From positions 62,001 through 126,000 of the forward strand of contig NZ_BAYA01000019.1 of NCBI RefSeq assembly GCF_000685015.1: a DNA stretch of 64,000 nt. Reading direction: 5' to 3'. The notes beneath the pieces were generated by a model. The model was given only the letters and a program-made list of their open reading frames with translations. It was not told the DNA's origin and did not search any database. Shown here one piece after another: positions 52,746 through 61,845 of the stretch. Numbering within the stretch: the stretch's first letter is position 1; every line of letters begins with the position of its first letter. The translations under genes and the position numbers were made by a program. The DNA is from Paraburkholderia bannensis NBRC 103871. Lineage in GTDB: Bacteria > Pseudomonadota > Gammaproteobacteria > Burkholderiales > Burkholderiaceae.

Positions 52746-53192
52746 TTACTTCGTGAGCGCGGCCTTGACGAGGCCGGAGACGGCCGTCATGTCGGCGCGG
52801 CCAGCCAGCTTCGGCTTGAGCACGCCCATGACCTTGCCCATGTCCTGCGGGCCAGCGGCGCCCACCTCGGCCACCGCTGCCTGGACTTCGGCGGCGATTT
52901 CCGCGTCCGAAAGCTGCTCGGGCATGTAGGTCGCCAGCACGGCCAGTTCGGCCTGTTCCTTTTCGACGAGGTCGGCGCGGGCAGCCGCTTCGAACTGGCT
53001 GATCGAATCCTTGCGCTGCTTGATCATCTTGTCGATGACCGCCGTGATGCCAGCGTCGTCGAGCGTCACGCGCTCGTCGACTTCACGTTGCTTGATGGCG
53101 GCGAGCAGCAGACGAATCGTGGCGAGGCGCTCGCTTTCGCGGGCGCGCATCGCGGCCTTCATGTCGTCGTTGATCCGGTCTTTGAGGCTCAT
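52746..53192 (-). CDS. GatB/YqeY domain-containing protein
   Basis: A 148-aa protein of the YqeY family, with a GatB tail-like domain that may touch tRNA or amidated aminoacyl-tRNA. It begins SLKDRINDDMKAAMRARESERLATIRLLLAAIKQREVDER and ends with GKVMGVLKPKLAGRADMTAVSGLVKAAL. The role in bacteria is poorly known. Position between rpsU and dnaG is the classic macromolecular-synthesis order. AGGTGAG precedes the ATG. Confidence 0.9.
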   Translation of the reverse strand: MSLKDRINDDMKAAMRARESERLATIRLLLAAIKQREVDERVTLDDAGITAVIDKMIKQRKDSISQFEAAARADLVEKEQAELAVLATYMPEQLSDAEIAAEVQAAVAEVGAAGPQDMGKVMGVLKPKLAGRADMTAVSGLVKAALTK

Positions 53193-53300
53193 CACTCACC
53201 TGAAATGCGTTGGGGTTTGCACAATCCCGGACTTGCCGGGCAGCGCGGCCGCCAGCCAGAACTTCGAACCCGATTTACACCGAAGCATCGCAGGAATGCA

Positions 53301-53331
53301 AAAACCCGCCTGGAAGCGTTTCCAGGCGGGT
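53301..53331 (-). terminator. rpsU terminator/attenuator
   Basis: A perfect 12-bp stem (53304-53315 with 53320-53331) and 4-nt loop are followed on the minus strand by a TTTTT run. It lies 120 bp after rpsU and just before yqeY. The rpsU message can thus be ended here, leaving reduced read-through into yqeY-dnaG-rpoD. Confidence 0.8.
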
Positions 53332-53453
53332 CGGTGCGGGTTCGACTGGTTGCGACCACACCAGAGAGACAGCGCGGCGCACAGACTGCCGGCTGTTTTG
53401 CGCTGCCGAGGGATTTCCGCGAATAAAGCTGGAAAACCACGGCGGCGCCGAAA

Positions 53454-53666
53454 TCAGTACATCTTCTTTGGCAGCGTCTGGCTGCGAATACGCTTGAAGT
53501 GGCGCTTGACCGCCGCTGCCTTCTTGCGTTTGCGTTCAGCCGTGGGCTTTTCGTAAAACTCACGCGCACGAAGTTCGGTCAGCAGGCCGTTCTTTTCGAT
53601 CGTGCGCTTGAAGCGGCGCATGGCCACTTCAAAGGGTTCGTTTTCTTTTACGCGGATGGTCGTCAT
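53454..53666 (-). CDS. rpsU: 30S ribosomal protein S21
   Basis: A 70-aa basic protein (MTTIRVKENEPFEVAMRRFKRTIEKNGLL ... KRKKAAAVKRHFKRIR), the standard length for bS21. S21 helps mRNA recognition by the small subunit. The start at 53666 is fixed by homology; the open frame extends 16 codons further without support. First gene of the block. Confidence 0.97.
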   Translation of the reverse strand: MTTIRVKENEPFEVAMRRFKRTIEKNGLLTELRAREFYEKPTAERKRKKAAAVKRHFKRIRSQTLPKKMY

Positions 53667-53827
53667 TTTCCAATAACGGATCTGGGGTAAAGGGAGCCAG
53701 TATAGCAAATCCATGCTTGCGCATAGTGAGGCCGCAGGAAGGAAAACCCCAATCCTGGCCGCCCCGCTCGCGGCCTTATCCGAAGCGGGGTTTGGTGTGA
53801 TGCGGAGGTTGCGCGCAGCGCCTGATG

Positions 53828-54772
53828 TCAGGCTTCCGAAGGGCCGACCAGCAGCAACGGCACATGCGTGATTTCCACCGCGCGCTGCGCCACGCTGCCG
53901 AGCAGCCAGCGGGCCACGCCCCGGCGTCCATGCGTGCCGAGCACCACGAGATCGGCTCTCCAGGCCTGAGCGTCGCGCAACACCGCGTGCGCGACGTCGT
54001 CGCGAATCAGGGCGGTCGCAACGAGCGCCGCTTCCGTGACGCAGCCGCCGGGTGCGAGCCGTTCGACGGCGGCGGCCAGCGCCTTGCGGCCCTGAGCGGC
54101 AAGCGCCTCCTCCAGCGCGGAACCCGGCACCGGATCGGCTGCCACGCCGCTGCGATCGACCACGTAGACCGCGCGCAACGCCGTTGGCGGCGCGATCAGG
54201 CGCATGGCCGCATCGATGGCCTGGGTCGAAGGCGCGCTACCGTCCGTCGCCAGCGCCACGCGCGCGAGGCCCGGCACATCGTCGGCTTCATATTCGCCGC
54301 CTTCATATTCGTCGGGAACGACGAGCAACGGACACGGCGCGCTGACCGCCAGCGCGCCCGACACCGAGCCGTCCACCCAGCGCTTCACACGCCCGCGATG
54401 ACGCGCACCGACGACCAGCAGATCGGCGCTCCAGTCGCGCGCGGCGGCGCTCACTGCCTGTACGACCGCGCCGCTTTCGCCGCCCCGACCGACCACCAGC
54501 CCTTCGACCGTCGCGCAGCGGCCCTTGAACGCCGCCATCGCCTGTTCCAGCGTGAGTTCCGCCTCGGCGTGCAGGCCTTTGCGCGCGGCGGCGATGGTGT
54601 CGGTGATCCATGCGTCACCGGCGGTGAAGGCGCCGCCCGCCGCCCAGGCACCCGGCTGTCCCGCCGCACAGACGATTCGCACCTCGGCGTCGGGCGGCGT
54701 CACGCGCGCGGCGAAGCGCAATGCCTGACGCGAGGCGTTCGAATCGTCGACAGCGATCATGATGCGCCGCAT
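53828..54772 (-). CDS. tandem universal stress protein (two UspA domains)
   Basis: A 314-aa protein of two fused Usp domains. The first starts MRRIMIAVDDSNASRQALRFAARV and includes LLVVGARHRGRVKRWVDGSVSGALAVSAPCPLLVVPDE. The second starts RVALATDGSAPSTQAIDAAMRL and ends LVVLGTHGRRGVARWLLGSVAQRAVEITHVPLLLVG. Both keep the GxxGxGxxxxGSVxxxxxxxxPxPVxVV-type nucleotide-binding pattern. Role: survival under stress. The start at 54772 is preferred; the open frame continues upstream through a tandem repeat. Confidence 0.9.
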   Translation of the reverse strand: MRRIMIAVDDSNASRQALRFAARVTPPDAEVRIVCAAGQPGAWAAGGAFTAGDAWITDTIAAARKGLHAEAELTLEQAMAAFKGRCATVEGLVVGRGGESGAVVQAVSAAARDWSADLLVVGARHRGRVKRWVDGSVSGALAVSAPCPLLVVPDEYEGGEYEADDVPGLARVALATDGSAPSTQAIDAAMRLIAPPTALRAVYVVDRSGVAADPVPGSALEEALAAQGRKALAAAVERLAPGGCVTEAALVATALIRDDVAHAVLRDAQAWRADLVVLGTHGRRGVARWLLGSVAQRAVEITHVPLLLVGPSEA

Positions 54773-54799
54773 CGGTGTGGTGCGCGGGCTTCTCCCGTC

Positions 54800-54847
54800 G
54801 TTCTGGTTCACGTTCTGGTTCACGTTCTGGTTCACGTTGTGGTTCTC
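54800..54847. repeat. 12-bp tandem repeat upstream of the Usp gene
   Basis: GTTCTGGTTCAC is repeated exactly three times (54800-54835) and followed by a degenerate fourth copy (GTTGTGGTTCTC). It lies 28-75 bp upstream of the chosen Usp start and would encode NVNQ repeats if the frame were longer. Such repeats can change copy number. Confidence 0.8.
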
Positions 54848-54962
54848 GCCTGAATGGAAGAACTCGAAAGCGTGAACCCCGGCTGCCCAGCCAGCTATGA
54901 CGGGCGTCAAGCGAGACGGAAGGATTGCGCAGCGTGCGTCAGAAGGCGGCAGACCGGGACGA

Positions 54963-56186
54963 TCAAGCGCCGCTGTTCAGCGTGAATTCGGCCGCGGCCT
55001 CACCCGCAGCGACGCCCGACGCCCACGCCCACTGGAAGTTGTAGCCGCCGAGCCAGCCCGTCACGTCCACCGCTTCACCCACGAAATAGAGGCCCGGCAC
55101 GCGCTGGCTCATCATCGTCGCCGACGACAGTTCGCGCGTATCCACGCCCCCGCGCGTGACTTCGGCCTTCTTGTAGCCTTCGGTGCCCGTTGGCGTCAGG
55201 GCCCACTGCGAAAGCCCCTCGCCGATACGGCGCAGGGTCTTGTCCGGCAGGTCGGCGAGTCGCGCATCGAGCGGCACGCCATGCGTTTCCAGCCACGCGT
55301 GCGCGAGGCGCGCGGGCACCCACTCGGCGAGCAGGTTGCCGATCTGGCGTTTCGTCGTACCTTTGGCTTCGATCAGCGCTCCAGTGGCGTCGCGATCCGG
55401 CAGCAGGTTCACGCGGATCGGCTGGCCCGGCTGCCAGTAGCTCGATATCTGCAGCACGCCCGGGCCGGACAGGCCGCGATGCGTGAACAGCAGGTCTTCG
55501 TCGAAAGCGCCGCCGGTCTTGCGTTCGCCGGTCGCGACATGGACGTCGAGCGAGACGCCCGACAGCGGTACATACGGCTCCCATTCCTGCGCCGCGAAAG
55601 TCAGCGGCACCAGTGCGGGACGCATATCGATCAGCTTGTGGCCGAACTGCTTGGCGACGCGATAGGCGAAATCCGTCGCGCCGATCTTCGGGATCGACAG
55701 GCCGCCCGTGGCGATCACGAGCGCCTTCGCGCGGATCGACCCTTGCGGCGTGCCGAGCGTGAAGCCCGCACCGTCCGCGTGCGCCACCTCGTCGACCGGC
55801 AGCGGGCGACGCCATGCAACCTTGCCGGCGTCGCATTCGGTGCGCAGGACGTCGATGATCGCCTCGCTCGACTGGTCGCAGAACAGTTGGCCCTTGTGCT
55901 TCTCGTGCCAGGTCACGCGATGCTGGCGCAGCAGCGCCATGAAATCGCGCGGCGTGTAGCGCGCGAGCGCCGAGCGGCAGAAATGCGGGTTGTTCGAGAG
56001 GTAGTTGGCAGGACTGGCGTGCAGATTCGTGAAATTGCAGCGTCCGCCGCCCGAAATGCGGATTTTTTCCGCGAGGCGCGGTGCGTGGTCGATCAGCGCA
56101 ACGCGGCGGCCCTGCTGGCCCGCCACCGCCGCGCACATCATGCCGGCGGCCCCTGCGCCGATCACGGCGATGTCAAAAGATTCCAT
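54963..56186 (-). CDS. HI0933-family flavoprotein (BaiN/YhiN-like)
   Basis: A 407-aa NAD(P)/FAD-dependent oxidoreductase of the HI0933 family. FAD motifs are FDIAVIGAGAAGMMCAAVAGQQG at the start and EKIRISGGGRCNFTNLH, with ALVIATGGLSIPKIG in the middle and GLYFVGEAVDVTGWLGGYNFQWAWASG near the end. Known relatives include dehydrogenases and uncharacterised proteins. It is divergent from tsaD. The start at 56186 (MESFDIAVIG) is chosen over one 3 codons earlier. Confidence 0.9.
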   Translation of the reverse strand: MESFDIAVIGAGAAGMMCAAVAGQQGRRVALIDHAPRLAEKIRISGGGRCNFTNLHASPANYLSNNPHFCRSALARYTPRDFMALLRQHRVTWHEKHKGQLFCDQSSEAIIDVLRTECDAGKVAWRRPLPVDEVAHADGAGFTLGTPQGSIRAKALVIATGGLSIPKIGATDFAYRVAKQFGHKLIDMRPALVPLTFAAQEWEPYVPLSGVSLDVHVATGERKTGGAFDEDLLFTHRGLSGPGVLQISSYWQPGQPIRVNLLPDRDATGALIEAKGTTKRQIGNLLAEWVPARLAHAWLETHGVPLDARLADLPDKTLRRIGEGLSQWALTPTGTEGYKKAEVTRGGVDTRELSSATMMSQRVPGLYFVGEAVDVTGWLGGYNFQWAWASGVAAGEAAAEFTLNSGA

Positions 56187-56371
56187 GGCGCGCATTTTAC
56201 CCGTGCGCCACGCCCGGTGACCGGCTGCGTCGTTCGCGCGCCAGTCGGCTTCAACCGGCTTTCACGTGCACTGATATACTTGCAGGCTTCCCTTTCACTT
56301 TGATTTAGCGACGGTTTTTGTCCCGGCCAGCCTTGTTTTCCGGCTCAGCGGGCGCCGTTGCACGCCACACC

Positions 56372-57406
56372 ATGCTTGTTCTCGGCATCGAAAGCTCCTG
56401 CGACGAAACTGGCCTCGCGCTCTACGACAGCGAGCGCGGACTGCTCGCGCACGCGCTGCATTCGCAGATCGCCATGCACCGCGAATACGGCGGCGTCGTG
56501 CCCGAACTGGCCTCGCGCGACCATATCCGCCGCGCGCTGCCGCTGCTCGAAGAAGTGCTCGCGAAAAGCGGCGCCGCGCGCAGCGACATCGACGCCATCG
56601 CCTTCACCCAGGGCCCCGGCCTCGCGGGCGCGCTGCTGGTGGGCGCGAGCATCGCCAATGCGCTCGCGATGGCCTGGAACCGCCCGACCGTCGGCATTCA
56701 CCACCTCGAAGGCCATTTGCTCTCGCCGCTGCTCGTGGATGCGCCGCCGCCCTTCCCGTTCGTCGCGCTGCTGGTGTCGGGCGGCCACACGCAGCTCATG
56801 CGCGTAACCGACGTGGGCGTGTACGAGACGCTCGGCGAGACGCTCGATGACGCCGCTGGCGAAGCCTTCGACAAGACCGCCAAGCTGCTGGGCCTCGGCT
56901 ATCCGGGCGGCCCGGAGGTTTCGCGCCTCGCCGAATTCGGCACGCCTGGCGCGATCGAGCTGCCGCGTCCGATGCTGCATTCGGGCGACCTGGATTTCAG
57001 CTTCAGCGGCCTGAAAACGGCCGTGCTCACGCATGTGAAGAAGCTCGGGCCGAATATCTGCGAACAGGGCAAGGCCGATATCGCGCGCGGTTTCGTCGAT
57101 GCGGCCGTGGACGTGCTGGCCGCGAAGTCGCTGGCCGCGCTCAAGAAGACGAAGATGAAGCGCCTCGTGGTGGCGGGTGGCGTGGGCGCGAACAAGCAGT
57201 TGCGCGAGAAACTGTCGGCGGCGGCGCAAAAGCGCGGCTTCGAAGTGCACTACCCCGATCTTTCGCTGTGCACCGACAACGGCGCGATGATCGCGCTGGC
57301 CGGCGCGCTGCGTCTGCAACGCTGGCCCGACCAGGCCACGCACGATTACGCGTTCACGGTGAAGCCGCGCTGGGATCTGACGTCGCTCGCAGGCGGCGCG
57401 CAGTAA
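56372..57406 (+). CDS. tsaD: tRNA N6-adenosine threonylcarbamoyltransferase TsaD
   Basis: A 344-aa enzyme that, with TsaB and TsaE, adds the threonylcarbamoyl group to A37 of ANN-decoding tRNAs. Seen are MLVLGIESSCDETGLALYD, VPELASRDHIRRALPLLEEVL, GIHHLEGHLLSPLL (metal His), LLVSGGHTQL and SLCTDNGAMIALAG. In many genomes tsaD is divergent from rpsU; here the two are separated by Usp and HI0933 genes. The start at 56372 follows family alignment. Confidence 0.95.
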   Translation: MLVLGIESSCDETGLALYDSERGLLAHALHSQIAMHREYGGVVPELASRDHIRRALPLLEEVLAKSGAARSDIDAIAFTQGPGLAGALLVGASIANALAMAWNRPTVGIHHLEGHLLSPLLVDAPPPFPFVALLVSGGHTQLMRVTDVGVYETLGETLDDAAGEAFDKTAKLLGLGYPGGPEVSRLAEFGTPGAIELPRPMLHSGDLDFSFSGLKTAVLTHVKKLGPNICEQGKADIARGFVDAAVDVLAAKSLAALKKTKMKRLVVAGGVGANKQLREKLSAAAQKRGFEVHYPDLSLCTDNGAMIALAGALRLQRWPDQATHDYAFTVKPRWDLTSLAGGAQ

Positions 57407-57427
57407 CACACACCCAGGCGGCGTCGA

Positions 57428-58543
57428 TCAGAAACGCTGCGTCAAGCCGACAGCTCCAAGCACCTGCTTCGTGCCCGGGGCCGTCACGCTGACGCCGGGC
57501 CAGCTCATCGTCGACGCGCCGTTGTTCTTGATATAGCCCGCGCGCGCATAGACGGACGTTCGCTTCGAGAAATTGTGGTCGACGCCCAGTTGCACACTCC
57601 ACACGTTGTCGTGCACGCCACGCACGACGCGTTGCAGCGCGGCGATTTCGATTGAGTCCGCAGGCGTGGCCTGGATCGTGGCGCCTGCCTGCATCAGGCT
57701 GAACGCATGCACGGCCCCAAGGCTCGTTGCGAGCAGACTTGAATCGTCGTGCTTCGCGCGGTGATATCCGTAGATGAACTGAAGATTCACAATGCCGATC
57801 TGGTACGCCAGCGAGCTGTTGAAATGCTCGGTGCCCACCGTGTTGAGAATCGACGGCAAGCTCGCCAGCGTCTTCGTGCCGGGATGCTGATACTGATACG
57901 CAATTCCCGCGCTCAGGCCGTAGCCCGTCCAGGTCGCAGCGAGGTCGAGCAAATTGCCGTTCGTCTGCGGCGCGGGCTGCGTCACGCTGGACTGAAACGC
58001 GTACATGGCGAGCAACTGAAATCCCTTGAGCTTTGGCGAGCGGTACACGAGCGAATTACTCGAACGCCCGCCGCTTGCCTGCAAGCCAAGGGTATTGCGA
58101 TCGACGACACTGCCGGTTGCCGAGAGCAGTGAAAGCATCTCATTGGCCTGAAACGGGTCACCCGGATAGAGCACCCAGAAAGTCGGCTGGTATTGGCGCC
58201 CCAGCGAGAACGTGCCGTACCGGTCGTGCGTGAGACCCACCCACGACTGGCGGTAGAACATCGCGCCCGTATCGCTGAAGCCGGTGCCGTTGTTGATATT
58301 GAAGCCGCTTTCCAGCGTAAATACAGCCTTCAGGCCGCCGCCCAGATCCTCCACGCCCTTCATGCCGATACGCGAGGGCACGCCGCCGCCACTGCGCTGC
58401 GACCAGGACGATTTGCCGCCGTTACTGAGGAACTGAACGAAAGCGTCCGCGACGCCGTACAGGGTGACGCTCGATTGCGCCTGGGCACCGCCTGCCGCAA
58501 GTATTAGCACCGCAGCGCCGATGATCTTTCTGCAAAGATGCAT
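57428..58543 (-). CDS. Gram-negative porin (OmpC-like)
   Basis: A 371-aa outer-membrane porin. A signal peptide (IIGAAVLILAAGGAQAQ) is followed by SSVTLYGVADAFVQFLSNGGKSSWSQRSGGGVPSRIGMKGVEDLGGGLKAVFTLESGF. FSLGRQYQPTFW comes next, and the chain ends LGAVGLTQRF. It is similar in design to the porin at 16431. AAGGAGACACC precedes the ATG at 58543. It is convergent with tsaD (21-bp gap) and appears to be a single-gene unit. Confidence 0.9.
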   Translation of the reverse strand: MHLCRKIIGAAVLILAAGGAQAQSSVTLYGVADAFVQFLSNGGKSSWSQRSGGGVPSRIGMKGVEDLGGGLKAVFTLESGFNINNGTGFSDTGAMFYRQSWVGLTHDRYGTFSLGRQYQPTFWVLYPGDPFQANEMLSLLSATGSVVDRNTLGLQASGGRSSNSLVYRSPKLKGFQLLAMYAFQSSVTQPAPQTNGNLLDLAATWTGYGLSAGIAYQYQHPGTKTLASLPSILNTVGTEHFNSSLAYQIGIVNLQFIYGYHRAKHDDSSLLATSLGAVHAFSLMQAGATIQATPADSIEIAALQRVVRGVHDNVWSVQLGVDHNFSKRTSVYARAGYIKNNGASTMSWPGVSVTAPGTKQVLGAVGLTQRF

Positions 58544-58853
58544 GGTGTCTCCTTCGCCATTTGCCTGTTTGTCGACCGACCTGTCATGACGTGGCATTGC
58601 CGTGGAGTTATAGCGGCGAAGGCTGGCACCGGCATTGTCAAATCGCAAACATTCGGATGACGAAGTAAATTCTCCGGATTGGCATCCAATCCAGGCATTG
58701 CACTAATTCAGAGAATTGTCGGACACCGCTGCGCGTCCATAAGAAGGCTCGGCGCAGGCAGAAAACGGCAGAAACGAAAACGGCAGCTTGCCGCGAAGCA
58801 AGCTGCCGTTGCAGATCGACTCGTATCGAATCGATCAGTGCAAGCGTTAAGAG
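58544..58853. other. intergenic region porin-folE2
   Basis: Apart from the porin's 5' region and the folE2 terminator hairpin at 58779-58810, I see no gene here. Confidence 0.5.
58779..58810 (-). terminator. folE2 terminator
   Basis: A perfect 13-bp stem (58779-58791 with 58798-58810) with a 6-nt loop is followed on the minus strand by TTTTCGTTT. It lies 44 bp after the folE2 stop. Confidence 0.75.
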
Positions 58854-59660
58854 TTAGCTCGCACGCTTGTCATGCTCGATCACCGCATACGCGCTGTGAT
58901 TGTGGATCGACTCGAAGTTTTCGGCTTCAAGCGTGTACGCGATCACGCGCGCATCGGCGTTCAGGCGCACAGCCACGTCGCGCACGAGGTCTTCCACGAA
59001 CTTCGGGTTCTCGTAGGCGCGCTCCGTCACGTACTTTTCGTCCGGACGCTTGAGCAGTCCCCACAGTTCGCACGACGCTTCCTGCTCGGCGATCACGATG
59101 AGTTCTTCCACCGGCAGGTCGCCCTGGAACTCAACGTCCATCGTCACGTGCGAGCGCTGGTTGTGCGCGCCGTACTGCGAAATCTTCTTCGAGCACGGGC
59201 ACAGGCTCGTCACCGGCACCAGCACCTTGAGGAACAGTCGCGTGACGCCGTCGCGCGTGTCGCCCGTGAGCGTGACCTCGTAGTCCAGCAGGCTTTCCAC
59301 GCCCGACACCGGCGCGACCTTCTTCACGAAGTACGGGAACGACACTTCGATGCGGCCCGCCTGCGATTCGAGCTTCACCAGCATCGCGTCCAGCATCGCC
59401 CGGAACGTCGCCGGTTCGAGCGGCGTCTTGTTCTCTTCGAGCAGCGCCACGAAGCGCGACATGTGCGTGCCCTTCTGGTCTGCGGGCAGATGAACGTCGA
59501 GATTCCAGGTGCCGACGCTCGGCTGGACGTCGCCCGCGCCCGTCTTCACCGTGAGTGGATGGCGCACGCCTTTCACGCCCACACGCTGGATCGGAATTTG
59601 ACGGGTGTCGACGGAGCTCTGGACGTCCGGCATCACGAAAGCCGGGTTCATCTGATTCAT
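58854..59660 (-). CDS. folE2: GTP cyclohydrolase FolE2 (type IB)
   Basis: A 268-aa enzyme that converts GTP to 7,8-dihydroneopterin triphosphate, the first step to folate (and queuosine precursors). The metal-binding motif SLCPCSKKISQYGAHNQRS and FVEDLVRDVAVRLNADARV identify the IB type. Known: FolE2 can use metals other than zinc and replaces FolE under zinc limitation. The start at 59660 (MNQMNPAFVMPDVQSS) is chosen; two hairpins lie just upstream. Confidence 0.95.
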   Translation of the reverse strand: MNQMNPAFVMPDVQSSVDTRQIPIQRVGVKGVRHPLTVKTGAGDVQPSVGTWNLDVHLPADQKGTHMSRFVALLEENKTPLEPATFRAMLDAMLVKLESQAGRIEVSFPYFVKKVAPVSGVESLLDYEVTLTGDTRDGVTRLFLKVLVPVTSLCPCSKKISQYGAHNQRSHVTMDVEFQGDLPVEELIVIAEQEASCELWGLLKRPDEKYVTERAYENPKFVEDLVRDVAVRLNADARVIAYTLEAENFESIHNHSAYAVIEHDKRAS

Positions 59661-59703
59661 GTTCTTATCCTCAAGTCGCGCCGAACATGGCGCGCAAATG
59701 GCA

Positions 59704-59725
59704 AGCGCCGGCATGTGCCGGCGCT
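59704..59725. terminator. perfect GC-rich hairpin between dxs and folE2
   Basis: AGCGCCGGCA (59704-59713) and TGCCGGCGCT (59716-59725) form a 10-bp stem with a 2-nt loop, 128 bp past the dxs stop and 44 bp before folE2. No U-tract. It may end dxs transcription or be part of the folE2 leader; another small stem (CGCGCC/GGCGCG) lies closer to the folE2 start. Confidence 0.45.
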
Positions 59726-59852
59726 CGCTGGCGGAACAGGGGGTGAACCCTTTCCGACGGTTCAAGGTGTGTGAGCGGCTGCGCTGCCTTATGTCTCCAA
59801 TGGAGACACTCACAGCAGGCGCAGCTCAGGCTGCCCGGTTACTGCGTGCGCC

Positions 59853-61760
59853 TTAAGCGACGCGCATCACCGACTTGCCCGACGCGTTCGCCGCGCCATC
59901 GAGGAAGCGCTCGCGAATCGACTTCGCGATGCCTGCCGCGTCGAGGCCGACGCCCGCGAGCAGCTTCGCCGGATCGCCGTGATCGATGAAGGTGTCGGGA
60001 AGGCCCAATTGTAGTACGGGCTTGATAACCCCACTTTCAAGCAGGGATTCCACGCAGGCCGAACCCGCGCCGCCCATGATGCAGCCTTCTTCGACGGTCA
60101 CGAGGTAATCGTGCGTCTCGGCGAGCTGCTTGATGAGTTCCGCGTCGACCGGCTTCACGAAGCGCATGTTCGCCACGGTGGCGTCCAGCTCTTCCGCAGC
60201 AGCCAGCGACGGCGCAACCATCGTGCCGAACGCGAGGATCGCCACACGCTTGCCAGCCGGTGCGTTGCTTTCGCGGCGCACTTCGCCCTTGCCCACCGGC
60301 AGCGCGGCCATCTGCTTGACGGTCGCCACGCCCGTGCCCGCACCGCGCGGGTAACGCACGGCCGTCGGGCAGTCCTGCTGGAGCGCCGTGTAGAGCATCT
60401 GACGGCATTCGTTTTCGTCCGACGCCGCCATGACCATCATCTTCGGGATGCAGCGCATGAAGGCGAGATCGTACGCGCCTGCGTGCGTTGCACCGTCCGC
60501 GCCGACGAGGCCCGCGCGATCGATTGCGAACACAACCGGCAGGTTCTGCAGCGCCACGTCGTGGATCAGCTGGTCATACGCGCGTTGCAGGAAGGTCGAG
60601 TAAATCGCGACCACCGGCTTCATGCCTTCGGCTGCGAGACCGCCCGCGAACGTCACCGCGTGCTGCTCGGCGATACCGACGTCGAAGTAGCGATCCGGGA
60701 AACGCTTCTCGAATTCGACCATGCCCGAACCTTCGCGCATTGCCGGCGTGATGCCGACCACGCGCGAGTCGAGTTCCGCCGCGTCGCACAGCCATTCGCC
60801 GAACACTTGCGTGTAGGTCTTCTTGCTGGGCGCCGTCGACGGCTTGATGCCTTCGGCCGGGTTGAACTTGCCGGGGCCGTGGTACAGAACCGGGTCGGCT
60901 TCGGCGAGCTTGTAGCCCTGGCCTTTCTTCGTCACCACGTGCAGGAATTGCGGGCCGCGCAGTTCCTTGATGTTTTGCAGCGTGGGGATCAGCGAATCGA
61001 GGTCATGACCGTCGATCGGGCCGATATAGTTGAAGCCGAATTCCTCGAACAGCGTGGCCGGCACGATCATGCCCTTCGCGTGCTCTTCGAGCTTGCGGGC
61101 GAGATCGAGCACCGGCGGCGCATGGCGCAGCACGCGTTCCACGCCCGCACGAGCGGCAGCGTAGAAGCGGCCCGACATCAGGCGCGCGAGGTGGCGGTTC
61201 AGGGCGCCGACCGGCGGCGAGATCGACATGTCGTTGTCGTTGAGGATCACGAGCAGCGGCACGTCGTCTTCGACGCCACCGTTGTTCAGCGCCTCGAAGG
61301 CCATGCCGGCGGTCATCGCGCCGTCGCCGATCACAGCGATGCCCATGGCGTTGTCGCCCTTGAGCTTGCTCGCGACGGCCATGCCGAGCGCCGCCGAAAT
61401 CGACGTGCTTGAGTGCGCGGTGCCGAACGTGTCGTATTCCGACTCGTCACGCTTCGGGAAACCCGAAATGCCGCCGAGCTGGCGCAGCGTGGACATCTGG
61501 TCGCGGCGGCCCGTCAGGATCTTGTGGGGATAGGTCTGATGGCCCACGTCCCAGACGATACGGTCGCGCGGCGTGTCGAACACATAGTGCAGCGCGATCG
61601 TCAGTTCGACCGTGCCGAGGTTGGACGACAGGTGGCCGCCCGTCTGCGACACGCTGTCGAGAACGAAGGCACGCAGTTCGTCGGCAAGCGGTTGCAACTG
61701 GCGGCGATCGAGGCGGCGCAAATCCGCCGGGTCGTCAATGGTTTTCAGCAAGTCGTACAT
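59853..61760 (-). CDS. dxs: 1-deoxy-D-xylulose-5-phosphate synthase
   Basis: A 635-aa thiamine-diphosphate enzyme, first step of the MEP isoprenoid pathway (pyruvate + glyceraldehyde-3-P). The TPP motif GDGAMTAGMAFEALNNGG, DVGHQTYPHKILTGR and FAIDRAGLVGADGATHAGAYDLAFMRCIP are present. The start at 61760 (MYDLLKTIDDPADLRRL) fits the family. It follows ispA by 85 bp, so both isoprenoid steps are likely co-expressed. Confidence 0.97.
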   Translation of the reverse strand: MYDLLKTIDDPADLRRLDRRQLQPLADELRAFVLDSVSQTGGHLSSNLGTVELTIALHYVFDTPRDRIVWDVGHQTYPHKILTGRRDQMSTLRQLGGISGFPKRDESEYDTFGTAHSSTSISAALGMAVASKLKGDNAMGIAVIGDGAMTAGMAFEALNNGGVEDDVPLLVILNDNDMSISPPVGALNRHLARLMSGRFYAAARAGVERVLRHAPPVLDLARKLEEHAKGMIVPATLFEEFGFNYIGPIDGHDLDSLIPTLQNIKELRGPQFLHVVTKKGQGYKLAEADPVLYHGPGKFNPAEGIKPSTAPSKKTYTQVFGEWLCDAAELDSRVVGITPAMREGSGMVEFEKRFPDRYFDVGIAEQHAVTFAGGLAAEGMKPVVAIYSTFLQRAYDQLIHDVALQNLPVVFAIDRAGLVGADGATHAGAYDLAFMRCIPKMMVMAASDENECRQMLYTALQQDCPTAVRYPRGAGTGVATVKQMAALPVGKGEVRRESNAPAGKRVAILAFGTMVAPSLAAAEELDATVANMRFVKPVDAELIKQLAETHDYLVTVEEGCIMGGAGSACVESLLESGVIKPVLQLGLPDTFIDHGDPAKLLAGVGLDAAGIAKSIRERFLDGAANASGKSVMRVA

Positions 61761-61845
61761 CGTCGTTCCATTGTAGGAAATCGGGCGCTCCCGCACTTCT
61801 GTCGCGCATTACTTCCCGTTCATGCGCGCGGGCGGGTTGGCGCAA

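Noticed and set aside
53762..53790. CCCCGCT/AGCGGGG inverted repeat as the Usp terminator
   Set aside because: Short stem with a 15-nt loop and no U-tract on the relevant strand; too weak to call.
54800..54847. CRISPR-like array
   Set aside because: The 12-bp units are contiguous with no spacers, so this is a simple tandem repeat.
56250..56280. Promoter for tsaD (TTCAAC ... TATACT)
   Set aside because: The -10 is good but the -35 match is poor and the spacer is 19 bp, so I did not list it as a feature.
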